Assembly (NCBI RefSeq): GCF_905475465.1
Contig: NC_062254.1
Coordinates: 9,430,001-9,494,000 of the forward strand
Direction of reading: 5' to 3'
Length of the DNA stretch: 64,000 bases
DNA from: Pieris napi
Taxonomy: Eukaryota > Arthropoda > Insecta > Lepidoptera > Pieridae
Positions 9,101 to 17,614 of this stretch are shown here, piece after piece. Position numbers and translations under genes: made by a program. The notes under the pieces were generated by a model. That model did not search any database. It was not told where the DNA came from and saw only the letters and a program-made list of their open reading frames with translations. Numbering within the stretch: position 1 is the stretch's first letter; every line of letters starts with the position of its first letter.

Positions 9101-11462
9101 TTATAAACTTTAACTTTAATACGCTATAACTAATTCTTAAAAGGCACTTGCGAGCCTTCTGGCAATGTCCATGGGCATGGACAATCGTCCATGGGCGGCA
9201 GTATCACTTAACATCAGATGAGCCCGTTAGCTTCCTATTACATAAAAAAATACACTATAATAATATATGTATTAATTATATTTCATATTTTGTTGACTAT
9301 TACGCCATCTGTCCATGTGTCATTAGGTATAGTTAAAACCATTATTTTATGTGAAAACTCCGTATGAAAAATATATTTATACAAGGATATGTCAAAGTGA
9401 TCTGACTTGAGAGTATAGTAATTTATTTAGCTACACCCTTGCGGGAAAGGTGAGCAGGTCCATAAATTTTCAACGTTTTCCTTTAACCCCCGAAGAAATC
9501 TAGAAAAGATGTTCTATTTTTAAAATAATCGATGTATTTTAATATCTGTAATAAAGCTCTTGTGTAAATAGTAAACAAGCTTAATATACATTTTCCATAA
9601 TAAATTTTCTATTTCAGACTTGCAACAACGTAACTATACAAACATTATCTTCGATTCAGGAAGCTGCAAGATGCGTCTACATCAAAGGCCATTTAAGTAT
9701 TCACGTCAGAGCTCCTCCAGAAACTATGAACGAACTGAGATATTATCTTAAGAGTATTCAAGAGGTTACGGATTACATTGAAATAAGGGGCTCCCTCGTC
9801 ATCACGTCTTTAGATTTCCTTCCCGCATTAAAACGAATCAGAGGGGAAAATCTTTTTAGCGATAAATACAGCTTAGTAATCCACGATATGCATAGCCTAC
9901 AGACATTATTTACAGACAATGTAACGCACCATTTGAAAGTCGATAGAGGATCGGTTTCATTTTATAGAAATCCAATGCTTTGTGTCAGTGAAATTGAAAA
10001 ACTTGTGCGTGCATTTCCCGTACCACCTACGGAGTTAGAAATTCCTCAAGGCCTAAATGGGTACAGTGGTAGCTGCGATGAAGCTTTTTTCAACTTAACT
10101 ATACATGTTAAAAATGAAACAAACGTTGTAGCTAGATTTAATCCAGAATCAAATACAAGTGAACACACAGTTCTGTATGTTAAAGTGCCAACAGGATTAA
10201 GCAGTGCGATAGTTCCAGAGGTTTGTAGTGATTCAGAGTGGCACGCGATTAGTATTCAATCTACAGTAGATAAATCAATAGAAGTAGAATTGTCCTCATT
10301 AAGCCCAGCTACAAAGTATGCGATATGTATAGAAAAATTTGACCCGAAAACTGGTCGTCTTGCTCGGAGTTCAGTGAAAATCTTCACAACATTAGTAGGT
10401 AAACCGGAACCACCGTTTATAGTAGAATTAACCGCATCATCTTCCGAAGTAGTTGTCATTCGATGGGTTGATCACCTAGATTACCTCCCTTATATTGTAA
10501 AGTATGAATTAGATGTAACACTTATAGATTTACATAATTTAAATAACTTTAATTATAATCATTGTATAGATTATGATCATTTTGACTGGGAAGAAGATTT
10601 TTCAGTCCATGCCAGAGTCATGAGACCACCAAAGAAATATGACAGAAGTTGTGAGTCAATGTGCGGTGTCCTATCAACGGCAACCGCTGGTGCAATGGTA
10701 GACGAATATTTTGATGTTTGTAATATAATAAAAGACTGTCATCAAACACATGAGAGGCCATTTAATGAGACTGTTGGTAATTATATCCAAAACATAGCAT
10801 TAGACATTTATGGTAAGAGAAAAAACTTTCAAGTAGGTGGATTAGCACCGTATCAAAATTACAAATTTCAGTTGCGAGCCTGCACTGCTAAAGAATGCAG
10901 CGTTTCAGCTCGTAATATTGTTAAAACATTAAGAGCTATCAATGCTGATATACCAACAATAACCTTTCTTACTGCTAGCGAAAAGGGTGACGTTTCTGTG
11001 AAATGGGATCCTCCTAAAACTATAAACGGGGCTGTATTGTCTTACACAGTTGAAGTAACACCTGTAATTAAATTTAATGACTATAGTTTGCTATTACCAC
11101 ATACTGTTTGTGTTTCTGGGAATATAACAAGTTTTATAATTAAGACACAAATTGCCGCTAAATATATAGTAAGACTTTGCACGAAAACTCTCGCTTCCAG
11201 TTATTCTTGCGGTGTTAAAATGAAAGTTTTAGTTTCGAGTGAGGTGTACTCAAATGTGTGGTTGGTTGGAGCTATTTTTGGAATGTTTTTAAGTGTAACA
11301 TCGTGTATGATAGGATGGAAGTATAGGAAACGAGATATGAACGATGATATTCTTTTAGTAAATGCAACATCTATGTACCGTAATGAAAGTGAACCGCCAG
11401 CTGTGATGATGTCTGATTTTGCTCCAATCTATAGCATACCAATTAGAGATACACATTTATAA
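2974..11462 (+). CDS. DR2: insulin-receptor-like decoy receptor without kinase (DR2 type), 5' end missing
   Basis: Exons 2974-3114, 3765-3973, 5661-5807, 8548-8707 and 9618-11462 join in phase to 833 residues plus a stop. Visible residues 1-117 are the later part of L1, 117-219 the furin-like Cys-rich region (repeated C-x2-C patterns), 220-375 L2, and about 378-755 fibronectin III domains with a Cys-containing insert (CESMC, about 550). One membrane span lies at 766-787, followed by a basic KYRKR stop-transfer and a 46-residue tail. No tyrosine kinase follows, and no R-x-K/R-R cleavage site is seen in the insert. Insulin receptors normally have both. A kinase-less cluster II relative, DR2, is known from Holometabola. 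Inferred role: bind insulin-like peptides at the cell surface without signalling. The signal peptide and L1 start are absent and presumably lie in exons before base 1. Confidence 0.88.
3273..3350. mobile_element. short MITE, CCTTGCGATTCTG family
   Basis: Inverted ends CCTTGCGATTCTGTAAC and GTTACAGAATCGCAAGG enclose about 45 bp. The same ends flank the larger palindromic copies at 54232, 61533 and 63800, so this is an internally deleted member. Confidence 0.75.
3440..3712 (-). mobile_element. LINE family A, 3' end
   Basis: The reverse strand encodes YHLDVRRSTTERFLRQF, LPRTTTMWNQQPTEVF and the shared 3' tail with TTGCCGGCCTT. A near-intact version is at 17285-17612. This copy is interrupted near the tail and sits in a receptor intron. 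Confidence 0.8.
3765..3973 (+). CDS. receptor exon (L1 domain end)
   Basis: Acceptor CAATTTTTTTTTCAG ends at 3764 and the donor GTAAGC begins at 3974. Phase 0 in, two bases of a codon left over. It encodes NLLKVDRGGVIIWPGPLTC and VDW, the conserved end of receptor L domains, then a Cys-rich CKTLPCSC start. Confidence 0.87.
4122..4795 (-). mobile_element. Penelope-like retroelement remnant with GIY-YIG endonuclease and inverted ends
   Basis: The reverse strand from 4740 encodes a GIY-YIG nuclease: GIYKLDC, then CGLSYIGKTKR, then after a frameshift KSAVCKHIQ, REAIEIKKHPNFNRE and LSNTWDPI. That is the C-terminal order of Penelope-like elements. Past the coding part lies a conserved terminal block with GCGTGCTTTACAGCGTGCG. 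The whole is flanked by inverted repeats reading AACTTTTTAACCGGATTAAAG near 4139 and its complement near 4765. Related terminal pieces lie at 11463, 15775, 48425 and 62265. The copy is frameshifted and lacks the reverse transcriptase, so it is dead. Confidence 0.82.
4815..4862 (+). mobile_element. SINE family 1 head fragment
   Basis: GAGCAGTGTTGGCCTAGTGG followed by CTTCAGAGTGCGACCCTCATCCCTGAGG matches the head of the copy at 8811. It is truncated before the B box. Confidence 0.7.
5204..5545 (+). mobile_element. tRNA-headed SINE, family 2
   Basis: The head has an A-box-like TAGCCTAGCGGT and a B box GGTTCGATTCCC spaced as in a tRNA. A ~260-bp unrelated body follows and ends in an A-rich tail (CACAAAAAAATAAATAAAG). 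It is called a SINE rather than a tRNA because of the body and tail and because no clean clover-leaf was seen. Confidence 0.75.
5661..5807 (+). CDS. receptor exon (Cys-rich region, part 1)
   Basis: Acceptor GATATTTTTCAG ends at 5660 and the donor GTGAGT begins at 5808. The first base completes a split codon, two bases are left at the end. It encodes RCNPECVGCLKRDGS, ICSLC and KCLNTCPNGT, a furin-like Cys-rich repeat as in insulin and EGF receptors. Confidence 0.88.
6653..6716. repeat. (CA)n microsatellite with a CG-alternating core
   Basis: About 60 bp of alternating purine-pyrimidine sequence: CACACA runs around a short GCGCGCGCG segment, with occasional T interruptions. Confidence 0.9.
7115..7250 (+). 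mobile_element. RTE-like LINE 3' tail
   Basis: Shares TTGGCGATTAAAAGAGTGGC, AGTTTCTTGCCAGT and TACGCCCTTGACTTG-GAACTGG blocks and an ATGAATAAA end with copies at 18540 and 63395. The RTE assignment is by general resemblance only. Confidence 0.65.
7430..7816. mobile_element. MITE with CGTCATNRTCGTAG inverted ends (family D)
   Basis: Ends read CGTCATGATCGTAGTATAG on the left and the complement of CGTCATAGTCGTAGAATAG on the right. An inverted copy missing one end lies at 60064-60436, sharing the block for TCCACTTTTTATCATATTTG. No coding capacity. Confidence 0.7.
7820..8545. other. intron sequence, nothing recognised
   Basis: No repeat boundary or exon was recognised before the pyrimidine-rich acceptor at 8547. 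Confidence 0.5.
8548..8707 (+). CDS. receptor exon (Cys-rich region, part 2)
   Basis: Acceptor TTTTCTTTTCTCCAACAG ends at 8547 and the donor GTATGT begins at 8708. The first base completes the split Thr codon and the exon ends in phase 0. It encodes YCVTIDECTHLERWPWN, CVSECPQNH and TTTCVPCENCNL, continuing the furin-like Cys pattern. Confidence 0.87.
8811..9100 (+). mobile_element. tRNA-headed SINE, family 1, nearly complete
   Basis: Head AGTGTTGGCCTAGTGGCTTC, B box GGTTCGATCCCC, internal GGAAAACATCGTGAGGAAAC, and end AGGTTGTAGCGCCACTG followed by a TTATTATTATTA tail. It is the reference copy for the fragments at 576, 1104, 4815, 50627 and 62930. It lies in the last receptor intron. Confidence 0.85.
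9130..9250 (+). mobile_element. LINE family A tail fragment
   Basis: Contains CTTGCGAGCCTTCTGGCA, a small internal duplication of CCATGGGC, then GGCAGTATCACTTAACATCA as in the 17285-17612 copy, ending in TACATAAAAAAAT. Confidence 0.7.
9618..11462 (+). CDS. receptor last exon (L2, FnIII, membrane span, short tail)
   Basis: Acceptor TTTTCTATTTCAG ends at 9617. The frame stays open for 614 codons to a TAA at 11460-11462. L2 carries CVYIKGHLSIHVR, IEIRGSLVITSLDF and KVDRGSVSFYRNPMLC. FnIII features include PEPPFIVELTASSSEVVVIRW and SVKWDPPKTINGAVLSY. The membrane span is WLVGAIFGMFLSVTSCMIGW (11259-11321). Many N-x-S/T sites occur. The stop is only 46 codons after the span, where a receptor kinase would otherwise begin. 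Confidence 0.92.
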   Translation, partial: TCNNVTIQTLSSIQEAARCVYIKGHLSIHVRAPPETMNELRYYLKSIQEVTDYIEIRGSLVITSLDFLPALKRIRGENLFSDKYSLVIHDMHSLQTLFTDNVTHHLKVDRGSVSFYRNPMLCVSEIEKLVRAFPVPPTELEIPQGLNGYSGSCDEAFFNLTIHVKNETNVVARFNPESNTSEHTVLYVKVPTGLSSAIVPEVCSDSEWHAISIQSTVDKSIEVELSSLSPATKYAICIEKFDPKTGRLARSSVKIFTTLVGKPEPPFIVELTASSSEVVVIRWVDHLDYLPYIVKYELDVTLIDLHNLNNFNYNHCIDYDHFDWEEDFSVHARVMRPPKKYDRSCESMCGVLSTATAGAMVDEYFDVCNIIKDCHQTHERPFNETVGNYIQNIALDIYGKRKNFQVGGLAPYQNYKFQLRACTAKECSVSARNIVKTLRAINADIPTITFLTASEKGDVSVKWDPPKTINGAVLSYTVEVTPVIKFNDYSLLLPHTVCVSGNITSFIIKTQIAAKYIVRLCTKTLASSYSCGVKMKVLVSSEVYSNVWLVGAIFGMFLSVTSCMIGWKYRKRDMNDDILLVNATSMYRNESEPPAVMMSDFAPIYSIPIRDTHL

Positions 11463-11815
11463 ATTTAAAGAAAAATCTTTTTAACCGGATTAAAGTTATG
11501 TATTATAATAAATTTACAATTAATTAATTTTAAATTTAACCGACGTTTCGCGTGCTTTACAGCGTGCGTGGTCACGGTGACTGAAGAGTGAAGACAAAAG
11601 GTGTTGTATGTCAAAAAGTATTACAGCTGTAGAAAAAGTTGCATTATCTGTATTTATTTCCCCGGAGTTGGTATCGACTAAAAGATTTTTAAAATTATGT
11701 TAAATTATTGTAAATTTATAATAATACACAACTTTAATCCGGTTAAAAAGTTTTTTCTTTAAATGTGTAAAGGTTATGTCAATAAAAGACAATACATTTA
11801 TAAATTACCTTATGC
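11463..11815. mobile_element. Penelope-like terminal piece with inverted ends, no coding part
   Basis: Inverted ends CTTTTTAACCGGATTAAAG (near 11480) and its complement (near 11730) enclose the CGACGTTTCGCGTGCTTTAC block and the TTTCCCCGGAGTTGGTATCG block. It begins directly after the receptor stop codon, so it probably forms part of that gene's 3' UTR. Confidence 0.75.
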
Positions 11816-11989
11816 CATAAAGAAACAAAAACAAGAATGAAAGATGTATGAATCGTGTCGGGATTAAATGTCTAAAACATTTATCATTTAAAAATATGTG
11901 CATCGTACGAAAACTTTTCTAATACTTTTGTGATATTCGTGTAAAGTAGGTAGTCATAGTATTTTGTATGTAATATATTAGGACGCTTT

Positions 11990-11995
11990 AATAAA
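11990..11995 (+). promoter_or_regulatory. possible poly(A) signal of the receptor gene
   Basis: AATAAA lies about 530 bp after the stop codon, just past the inserted Penelope-like piece and before the reversed LINE. It is the last good signal before that LINE, so it is the likely 3' end. Only the hexamer supports this. Confidence 0.4.
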
Positions 11996-12171
11996 CATGA
12001 AGTTTTTTAGGTTTAAAGACTTTATTTCTCAAAAAAGACAACAAATGTCACTTACATGAGAATAATACTCTAGATAACATAACATTGTAGTCGTTCTTAA
12101 AATAATCACAATAAAATATAGCCGTACATGCAATAAATTTAAAAAATAAAAGTAAACAAAGAAATATGAAT

Positions 12172-12222
12172 TAAAAGTAAGTAATAAGTAAGTAATAAGT
12201 AAGTAATAAGAAATGAATTTAA
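12172..12222. repeat. short tandem repeat of AAGTAAGTAAT units
   Basis: Several 11-bp units (AAGTAAGTAAT with small variation) next to the end of LINE ORF2. Confidence 0.8.
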
Positions 12223-15056
12223 AAGTAATTTTGTTTAACATATTCACTTAGCTTCGATTTGAATGAATTGATAGAAGTAATATTTTTTATATATGTGGGT
12301 AGTTTATTATACAGCTGTGCGCCTTCGTAGGTAAACATTTTTTTGCCGTAGTTCGTACGTACTTTAGGTAATGCAAGATAACTCGTTCGACGCATACTTC
12401 GTACACGTGGCGGTTTGGAGAAAGCTAAACTAGTATGGAGAGAACTTGTTATAAATTTTTTTACAAGAATACATGTGTGATAAATATAAAGTTGTTTTAG
12501 ATTCATTATGTTTGTGTCTCGATATATATTTATGGTAGGTGCAAGATAATTATAGTGGAACAGTATTTTTATAATTTTATTTTGTAATACTTGAATATTT
12601 ATTAATTTAGTTTTAGCGGCGCTGCCCCATACTTCAATTAAATAAAGTAGATGTGGCTTGACCAACGAGTTGTAGATGGTGTAACGTATCTGACGTGGGA
12701 TACACCGAGCAATGTGTCGAAGTGATCCCATAAGTGAGCAGAGCTTAGATCTGATGTGCTCAATTTGTGTATTCCACGTCAAACCGCTATCCATTCTAAG
12801 ACCGAGATATTTTTCTGTACTTTTTTCTTCTATGACCGTGTTATTTATTTGTAATGGATCATGAGGTAAAACTTTTTTATTTTTAGATTTAAATATAATG
12901 TAGCATGATTTCGACGCGTTGACAGTGAGTAAATTATATTGAAACCAAGTGAAGAGTAGATTAAGGTCTTCTTGGGCTCTGCTGAAGATATCTTTGATTG
13001 AACTGCCAAAGTAAAATAAACACGTATCATCTGCATATAAAGTAAGGTGACCGTTTAATCCAATTTCATGCAAGTTATTTATATAAATAAGAAAGAGTAA
13101 TGGACCCAAAATAGAACCCTGTGGAACGCCGTATTCGATAGGCAACGGTTTACTCTGAGTATTATCTATTTTAACTACCTGAAATCGATTTTTTAAATAT
13201 GATTGAAAAATTTTGAGAGCTGTGCCTTTGATTCCAATGCATTCAAGCTTTTGTAGTAATAGTTTATGGCTTACAGTATCAAATGCTTTTTTTAAATCAA
13301 TAAATACACCTAACGTAATGTTTTTATTATCTATGTTGGTCCTAATTTTAGTAATTAAGTCAATAGTTGCAGTTAATGTATTACTTTTTGGTCTAAAACC
13401 ATACTGTCGTTCAAATAAAAAATTTATAGACGTTAGATACTTTGTAAGACGGTTATATAGTATCTTTTCAAGTATTTTACTTATTATGGGTAGCACCGAG
13501 ATTGGTCTATAGTTTCCAGTGTTAGTTTTAGATCCAGATTTAAAAATGGGAGTAACTTTAGCTATTTTTAGAGAGTCTGGGAATTCTCCAATTTCTAATA
13601 ATTTGTTAAAACATTTAGATAGGTTTTTAGCAATATGATCTTTTATACATTTTATAGATTTTGTGCTAATACCGTCCAGGCCTGCACTACAATGTGTATC
13701 CAAATTATTTATTACTTTTAAAATTTCGTCACTACTACATGGTTCTAGAATCATCAAGTTTGTAGACTGTTTAGTTGAAGGTAAAGCTTTTGAAAAATTA
13801 TCATGATAGGTTTTTGGTATTTCGTCAGCCAGAATTTTACCTATTCCAGTGAAGTATCGGTTAAATTCCTCACAAATATTGTTTTTATTAGTAATTTCGA
13901 TAGAATTTATTATAATTTTCGAAGGCCCACAGCTAGTATTTGTTTTATTTTTTGCTAGGTCATTTACAAGGTTCCACATTTTTTTCGGATTATTTTTTAA
14001 TTTTATGAATTTTTGAAAGTAATAGGCATCTTTGGTATCCCTAATGCGTTTACAAACATAGTTTTTATAGTCTTCGAATTCTTGCTTTGTAGTTTCACAG
14101 TCACGCATGTTTTTTAATTTTATCCATAGTTTATTTCTTTGGTTTATTTCGCTGATTAAATCATTATTAATCCAATCCTTTTGAGGTTCGTTAAGTATTT
14201 TCTTTTTGATTATTTTACAGTTGTTTACGTGATCTATAATAGAATTTTCCAGTATCTTGTAGTCATCATTATCTTCGTCAAGTCCAAGAGTTGTTGTTAA
14301 TTTTCCCAATTTTTCGTAATCGATCGCTTGGTACTCGATAATTTCTTTCTTCAGAATCTTGACAGTTTTTAACTCTACATATATATGTTTATGGTCTGAC
14401 ATAGAAGATTCTATTAAAGCCATGTGAAAGTGATCTTTTATTAAGTTCGTTGTAGCGTGATCTAATATAGATTTTCGTGTTGTTGAATCCCTTGTGGAAT
14501 ACTTTTTAGATATTTTATTGAGTATTGTATATCCAATTTCGTTCATAAGTTCAATGTACTGCTTAGATTTAGTGTTTTTAGTTAATAAATCTGTATTGAA
14601 ATCTCCAAAAACTATAGCTCTGCGTTTTCTTCGAAGCTGTTGAGTGTATGCTTCAAGGAATTGATTGTAGTTAGTATTACCAGGGTAATAGATGACACCT
14701 ACTTCTATTTTATATCTTTTTAATTGTACCCAAAGATAATTATTTCCATCCTGGTAGATTGATTCTGACAAGTTGTGCTCAAGACTGTTATGAACATATA
14801 TAGAAACTCCACCACCAATTGTATCTGTACGAAAATTGTAATAGTGTGTGTAATTTGGTAGTTTTAGTTCGCAAGCCTGTTTCTCATTTTTGATCCAGGT
14901 TTCAGTTAGTAATATTATGTGTATAGTTGTCGAGAACGATTTGAGCACACATTGTAGTTCATCAAACTTTCCTTGTTTGCAAATACTTCGAGCATTTAGA
15001 TAAAAGAATGACAGTCTGAAATTAGTTTTTTGTATGTCGTTGTAGCTGTCGAGCAC
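12219..15056 (-). CDS. LINE ORF2: apurinic-type endonuclease plus reverse transcriptase
   Basis: A single 945-residue frame. N-terminal endonuclease motifs are FFYLNARSI, LLTETW, GGGVSIYV, GDFNTDL and SDHKHI. The reverse transcriptase has YRPISVLPIISKILEK, RQYGFRPKSNT, FIDLKKAFDTVSH, YGVPQGSILGPLLFLIYIN and the catalytic YADD at residues 674-677. The C-terminus has LPKVRTNYGKK and YEGAQLYNKLP, a common LINE end. It nicks target DNA and copies its own RNA at the nick. No stop or frameshift interrupts it, so it could be recent, but the element lacks most of ORF1. The CR1/L2-like group is inferred from motif style. Confidence 0.92.
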   Translation of the reverse strand: MLDSYNDIQKTNFRLSFFYLNARSICKQGKFDELQCVLKSFSTTIHIILLTETWIKNEKQACELKLPNYTHYYNFRTDTIGGGVSIYVHNSLEHNLSESIYQDGNNYLWVQLKRYKIEVGVIYYPGNTNYNQFLEAYTQQLRRKRRAIVFGDFNTDLLTKNTKSKQYIELMNEIGYTILNKISKKYSTRDSTTRKSILDHATTNLIKDHFHMALIESSMSDHKHIYVELKTVKILKKEIIEYQAIDYEKLGKLTTTLGLDEDNDDYKILENSIIDHVNNCKIIKKKILNEPQKDWINNDLISEINQRNKLWIKLKNMRDCETTKQEFEDYKNYVCKRIRDTKDAYYFQKFIKLKNNPKKMWNLVNDLAKNKTNTSCGPSKIIINSIEITNKNNICEEFNRYFTGIGKILADEIPKTYHDNFSKALPSTKQSTNLMILEPCSSDEILKVINNLDTHCSAGLDGISTKSIKCIKDHIAKNLSKCFNKLLEIGEFPDSLKIAKVTPIFKSGSKTNTGNYRPISVLPIISKILEKILYNRLTKYLTSINFLFERQYGFRPKSNTLTATIDLITKIRTNIDNKNITLGVFIDLKKAFDTVSHKLLLQKLECIGIKGTALKIFQSYLKNRFQVVKIDNTQSKPLPIEYGVPQGSILGPLLFLIYINNLHEIGLNGHLTLYADDTCLFYFGSSIKDIFSRAQEDLNLLFTWFQYNLLTVNASKSCYIIFKSKNKKVLPHDPLQINNTVIEEKSTEKYLGLRMDSGLTWNTQIEHIRSKLCSLMGSLRHIARCIPRQIRYTIYNSLVKPHLLYLIEVWGSAAKTKLINIQVLQNKIIKILFHYNYLAPTINIYRDTNIMNLKQLYIYHTCILVKKFITSSLHTSLAFSKPPRVRSMRRTSYLALPKVRTNYGKKMFTYEGAQLYNKLPTYIKNITSINSFKSKLSEYVKQNYF

Positions 15057-15094
15057 TTGATATGTGTTTACATTCGCTATTGCCTCTTTAATTA

Positions 15095-15330
15095 TCAGTT
15101 TTTTGATGAATTTTTTATTATTAATGGTGTTCCGTTTTTATATTTTATTGTTATGTCTGTTTCGCCATTACTTTGGCGTCGGAGCAATTCTTCTTTTAAG
15201 TTTTTTAGGAATTTTTGCTGTGCTGGAGTTTGGTCTGAGAAAATTTGTATTGTTGAAGGCAGCTTACTTTTGTTGTGAAGAAGAAATTTGACTGTGTCTG
15301 AAGAGTTATAGAATACCTTAACTCGACCTA
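15095..15330 (-). pseudogene. C-terminal part of LINE ORF1
   Basis: Reading leftward to a TGA at 15095-15097, the frame encodes KIGRVKVFYNSSDTVKFLL, IFSDQTPAQQKFLKNL, EELLRRQSNGETDITIKY and NGTPLIIKNSSKN. The DQTPxQQ / GETDITIKY pattern is typical of the ORF1 end in these LINEs. The stop is 38 bp before the ORF2 start. It is truncated at its 5' side. Confidence 0.75.
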
Positions 15331-15345
15331 TTTTTTACATAAATA

Positions 15346-15770
15346 AAATTGTCTATTACTAAAAATTAATATGAAATAGGTGGTAATCTTTAACTTCCAT
15401 AGTGTTCCCCAACCTTCTATGCCATGCTTAGATGCCCACCTTAGATTTTCTAAAATTTGCCCCAATGCGTAATTTTTAATATAAAAAAAAATACCTAAGA
15501 AACTTAAATGATGAGTTTTAGAAAGCATTTACTAGGATATTGTTAATGAAAAAAGGATGTAAGGATTAGGATTTTAGGTTTAGATTCAAAGAATGTTATT
15601 TTTACATTACTTAATTAATATTATATAAGAAAAGCATATAATAAATGACACTTACTGAGATGTTTTGTAATGTATTGTTTATCTAATCTGTTTTGGCTTT
15701 CTATATTGTCTAAGTGTTTTGTTTTATATGTATTTTAGCTGTAAGATTAATAAATAAATAAAATTAATTC
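15346..15770. other. AT-rich spacer, no gene recognised
   Basis: Ends in ATTAATAAATAAATAAA near 15750, which could be the tail of an unclassified retroelement. Nothing else was recognised. Confidence 0.4.
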
Positions 15771-15774
15771 AGTT

Positions 15775-16014
15775 GATAATAAAACAATTTTTTACCGGAT
15801 TTAAGTTATGTATTTACAATTATTTTTCATAATTTTAAATTTAACCGACGTTTCGCGTGTTTTACAGCGTGCGTGGTCACAGTGACTGAAGACAAAAGGT
15901 GTTAAATGTCAAAAAGTGTCACAGCTGTAGAAAAAGTTGTATTATCTGTATTTTTTTCCCCGGAGTTGGTAGCGACTAAAAGATGGAGGGTTTTGGAAGA
16001 AATGGCTCACGGTA
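15775..16014 (-). mobile_element. Penelope-like terminal piece
   Basis: TTTTTTACCGGATTTAAGTT end, CGACGTTTCGCGTGTTTTAC block, TTTCCCCGGAGTTGGTAGCG block and GAAATGGCTCACGG, matching 4122-4340 and the reverse of 62330-62530. Confidence 0.75.
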
Positions 16015-16640
16015 AATTCATTCAAGTTCCAGTTATTTCCTAACTGAGGTTAAAATGTTCTATTATGCTTAAATTACTTTTTAATTACAAGTATAAATGC
16101 CAAAAAGCATTAACGCTGTTTAACTCTCGAAACACTTAGGATACCTCTGCAAAACTTGAAGCATTATTAACAAACTCGCGCCCACTTTTAATTATGAGAG
16201 TAATAAGTTATGGCAAAGATATTTTGGAAAATATTTACTTTTCCATCCATTAGATGAGATGAAGCTGGATTGTCCACTCAAGCGAATCCTTTTTGTTTCG
16301 CATCAACTTATTTATTACCCAATTTTTCATTAAGGAAATTGAATGCTTTTATTGAATATAAAATTCATAGGAGAGTAAAACAAAATGTTATGAAATTTTT
16401 ATAAATCTTTTTCAATTAGTAAACGCATCTTTGTTGGATTATCTATAGCTTAGTGGGCGTTTGTGATTCAAGTAAATGTGTGTAAAAATATCAGACGAAA
16501 TTTAGAAAGTATGTATCAATTGCGGTGTACCAATTAAGAGATGAACATCATTGGATAAAGTTCCCTAATAAAATAACACCGTGTACAGTGTACTAACCCG
16601 GTTCGTTAAATTTCAGAGTACTGTCGCAGTGCATGGTTTT
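16015..16640. other. spacer, no gene recognised
   Basis: AT-rich, no repeat family or exon seen. Confidence 0.4.
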
Positions 16641-16641
16641 A

Positions 16642-16983
16642 TCTATATCTATACTAATATTATAAAGAGGAAAGATTTGTGTGTAAGTATGTTTGTAACG
16701 AATTTGCTCAAAAAGTACTGGATTTTAAAAATTCTTTCACCATTTGAATGCTACATTATCACTGATTAATATATAAAAAAATATTTTAATTGCAAGAGAA
16801 AATAAGGATCCCTACTAAAACTTCAATAATGGTACTTAAGGTGTAAAAAAATCCCCATATAATATCTTTCATCTCATGCGCTGCGAAAACTATTGATGAT
16901 AGAACAAAAAAATGTTCCACAATATTAAAGAACATATCAATATCTTCCAAAAAAAACGAGCGAAGCCGGTTCGGGCAGCTAGT
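16642..16983 (+). mobile_element. non-autonomous Helitron-like element
   Basis: Starts TCTATATCTATACTAATAT and ends GGTTCGGGCAGCTAGT, with T after it, so it has the TC...CTAGT borders and A/T insertion context of Helitrons. The inner TTTGTAACGAATTTGCTC and the end CGAGCGAAGCCGG are common in lepidopteran copies. No coding. Confidence 0.75.
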
Positions 16984-17173
16984 TTACAATATAGGAACAC
17001 AATGTACACAAACCAGGGGTGCTCAGATTTCTATTGTTATTTTGCGATTATTTTTCCTTAATACGCAAGTGTGTGATCAGTGTTCTGTAACAAATTTCTC
17101 TTTTTGGGTTTAAGGTATGCCGGTATTGTCCTTTACCGTATATTTAACGTACGTGCGCGAGTTAATTGCGCAC

Positions 17174-17195
17174 ATTACACACACACACACACACA
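17174..17195. repeat. (AC)n microsatellite
   Basis: About 11 AC units. Confidence 0.9.
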
Positions 17196-17284
17196 GAAAG
17201 AAAAGACCATGCAAAGCAAGAACACACGAACACAGGATTGAAAGGCCCACGACTGTACATAAAAACCAAAATTCACATTAAATT

Positions 17285-17612
17285 TTGCAGCTGAATTTCA
17301 TCATCGGACGTCGAGACAGAATACGAAATTCCACCCGTATCACCTCGACGTCCGCCGTTCCACAACTGAGCGTTTTTCTAGGCAGTTTTTGCCGCGCACC
17401 ACCTCTATGTGGAACCAGCTGCCCACTGAGGTTTTTCCGAACCAATTCGACTTAGGGTCCTTCAAGAAAAGAGCGTACCGATTCCTGAAAGGCCGGCAAC
17501 GCACTCGCGAGCCCTCTGGCATTGAGAGTGTCCATGGGCGGCGGTATCACTTAACATCATGTGAGCCTCCTGCCCGTTTGCCCCCTGTTTTATATAAAAA
17601 AAAAAAAAATAT
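17285..17612 (+). mobile_element. LINE family A, 3' end, best copy
   Basis: An open frame encodes YHLDVRRSTTERFLGSF-like sequence, LPRTTSMWNQLPTEVFPN and QFDLGSFKKRAYRFLKGRQ. The tail GGTATCACTTAACATCATGT and GCCCGTTTGCCCCCTGTT follows, then a poly(A)-like run of about 12 A. It is the reference for copies at 3440, 9130, 23280, 50450, 52425, 55590, 56890, 59225 and 59815. Confidence 0.85.
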
Positions 17613-17614
17613 TA

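Larger units (their letters stand above)
12005..15345 (-). mobile_element. CR1/L2-like LINE, 5' truncated, ORF2 complete
   Basis: Reversed non-LTR retrotransposon: the end of ORF1 (about 15330-15095), an intact ORF2 (15056-12219) and a short 3' region ending near 12005. A (TAAGTAAG)-type short repeat lies at 12172-12222 by the ORF2 stop. No target duplication could be identified. A decayed relative is at 23570-24345. Confidence 0.85.
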
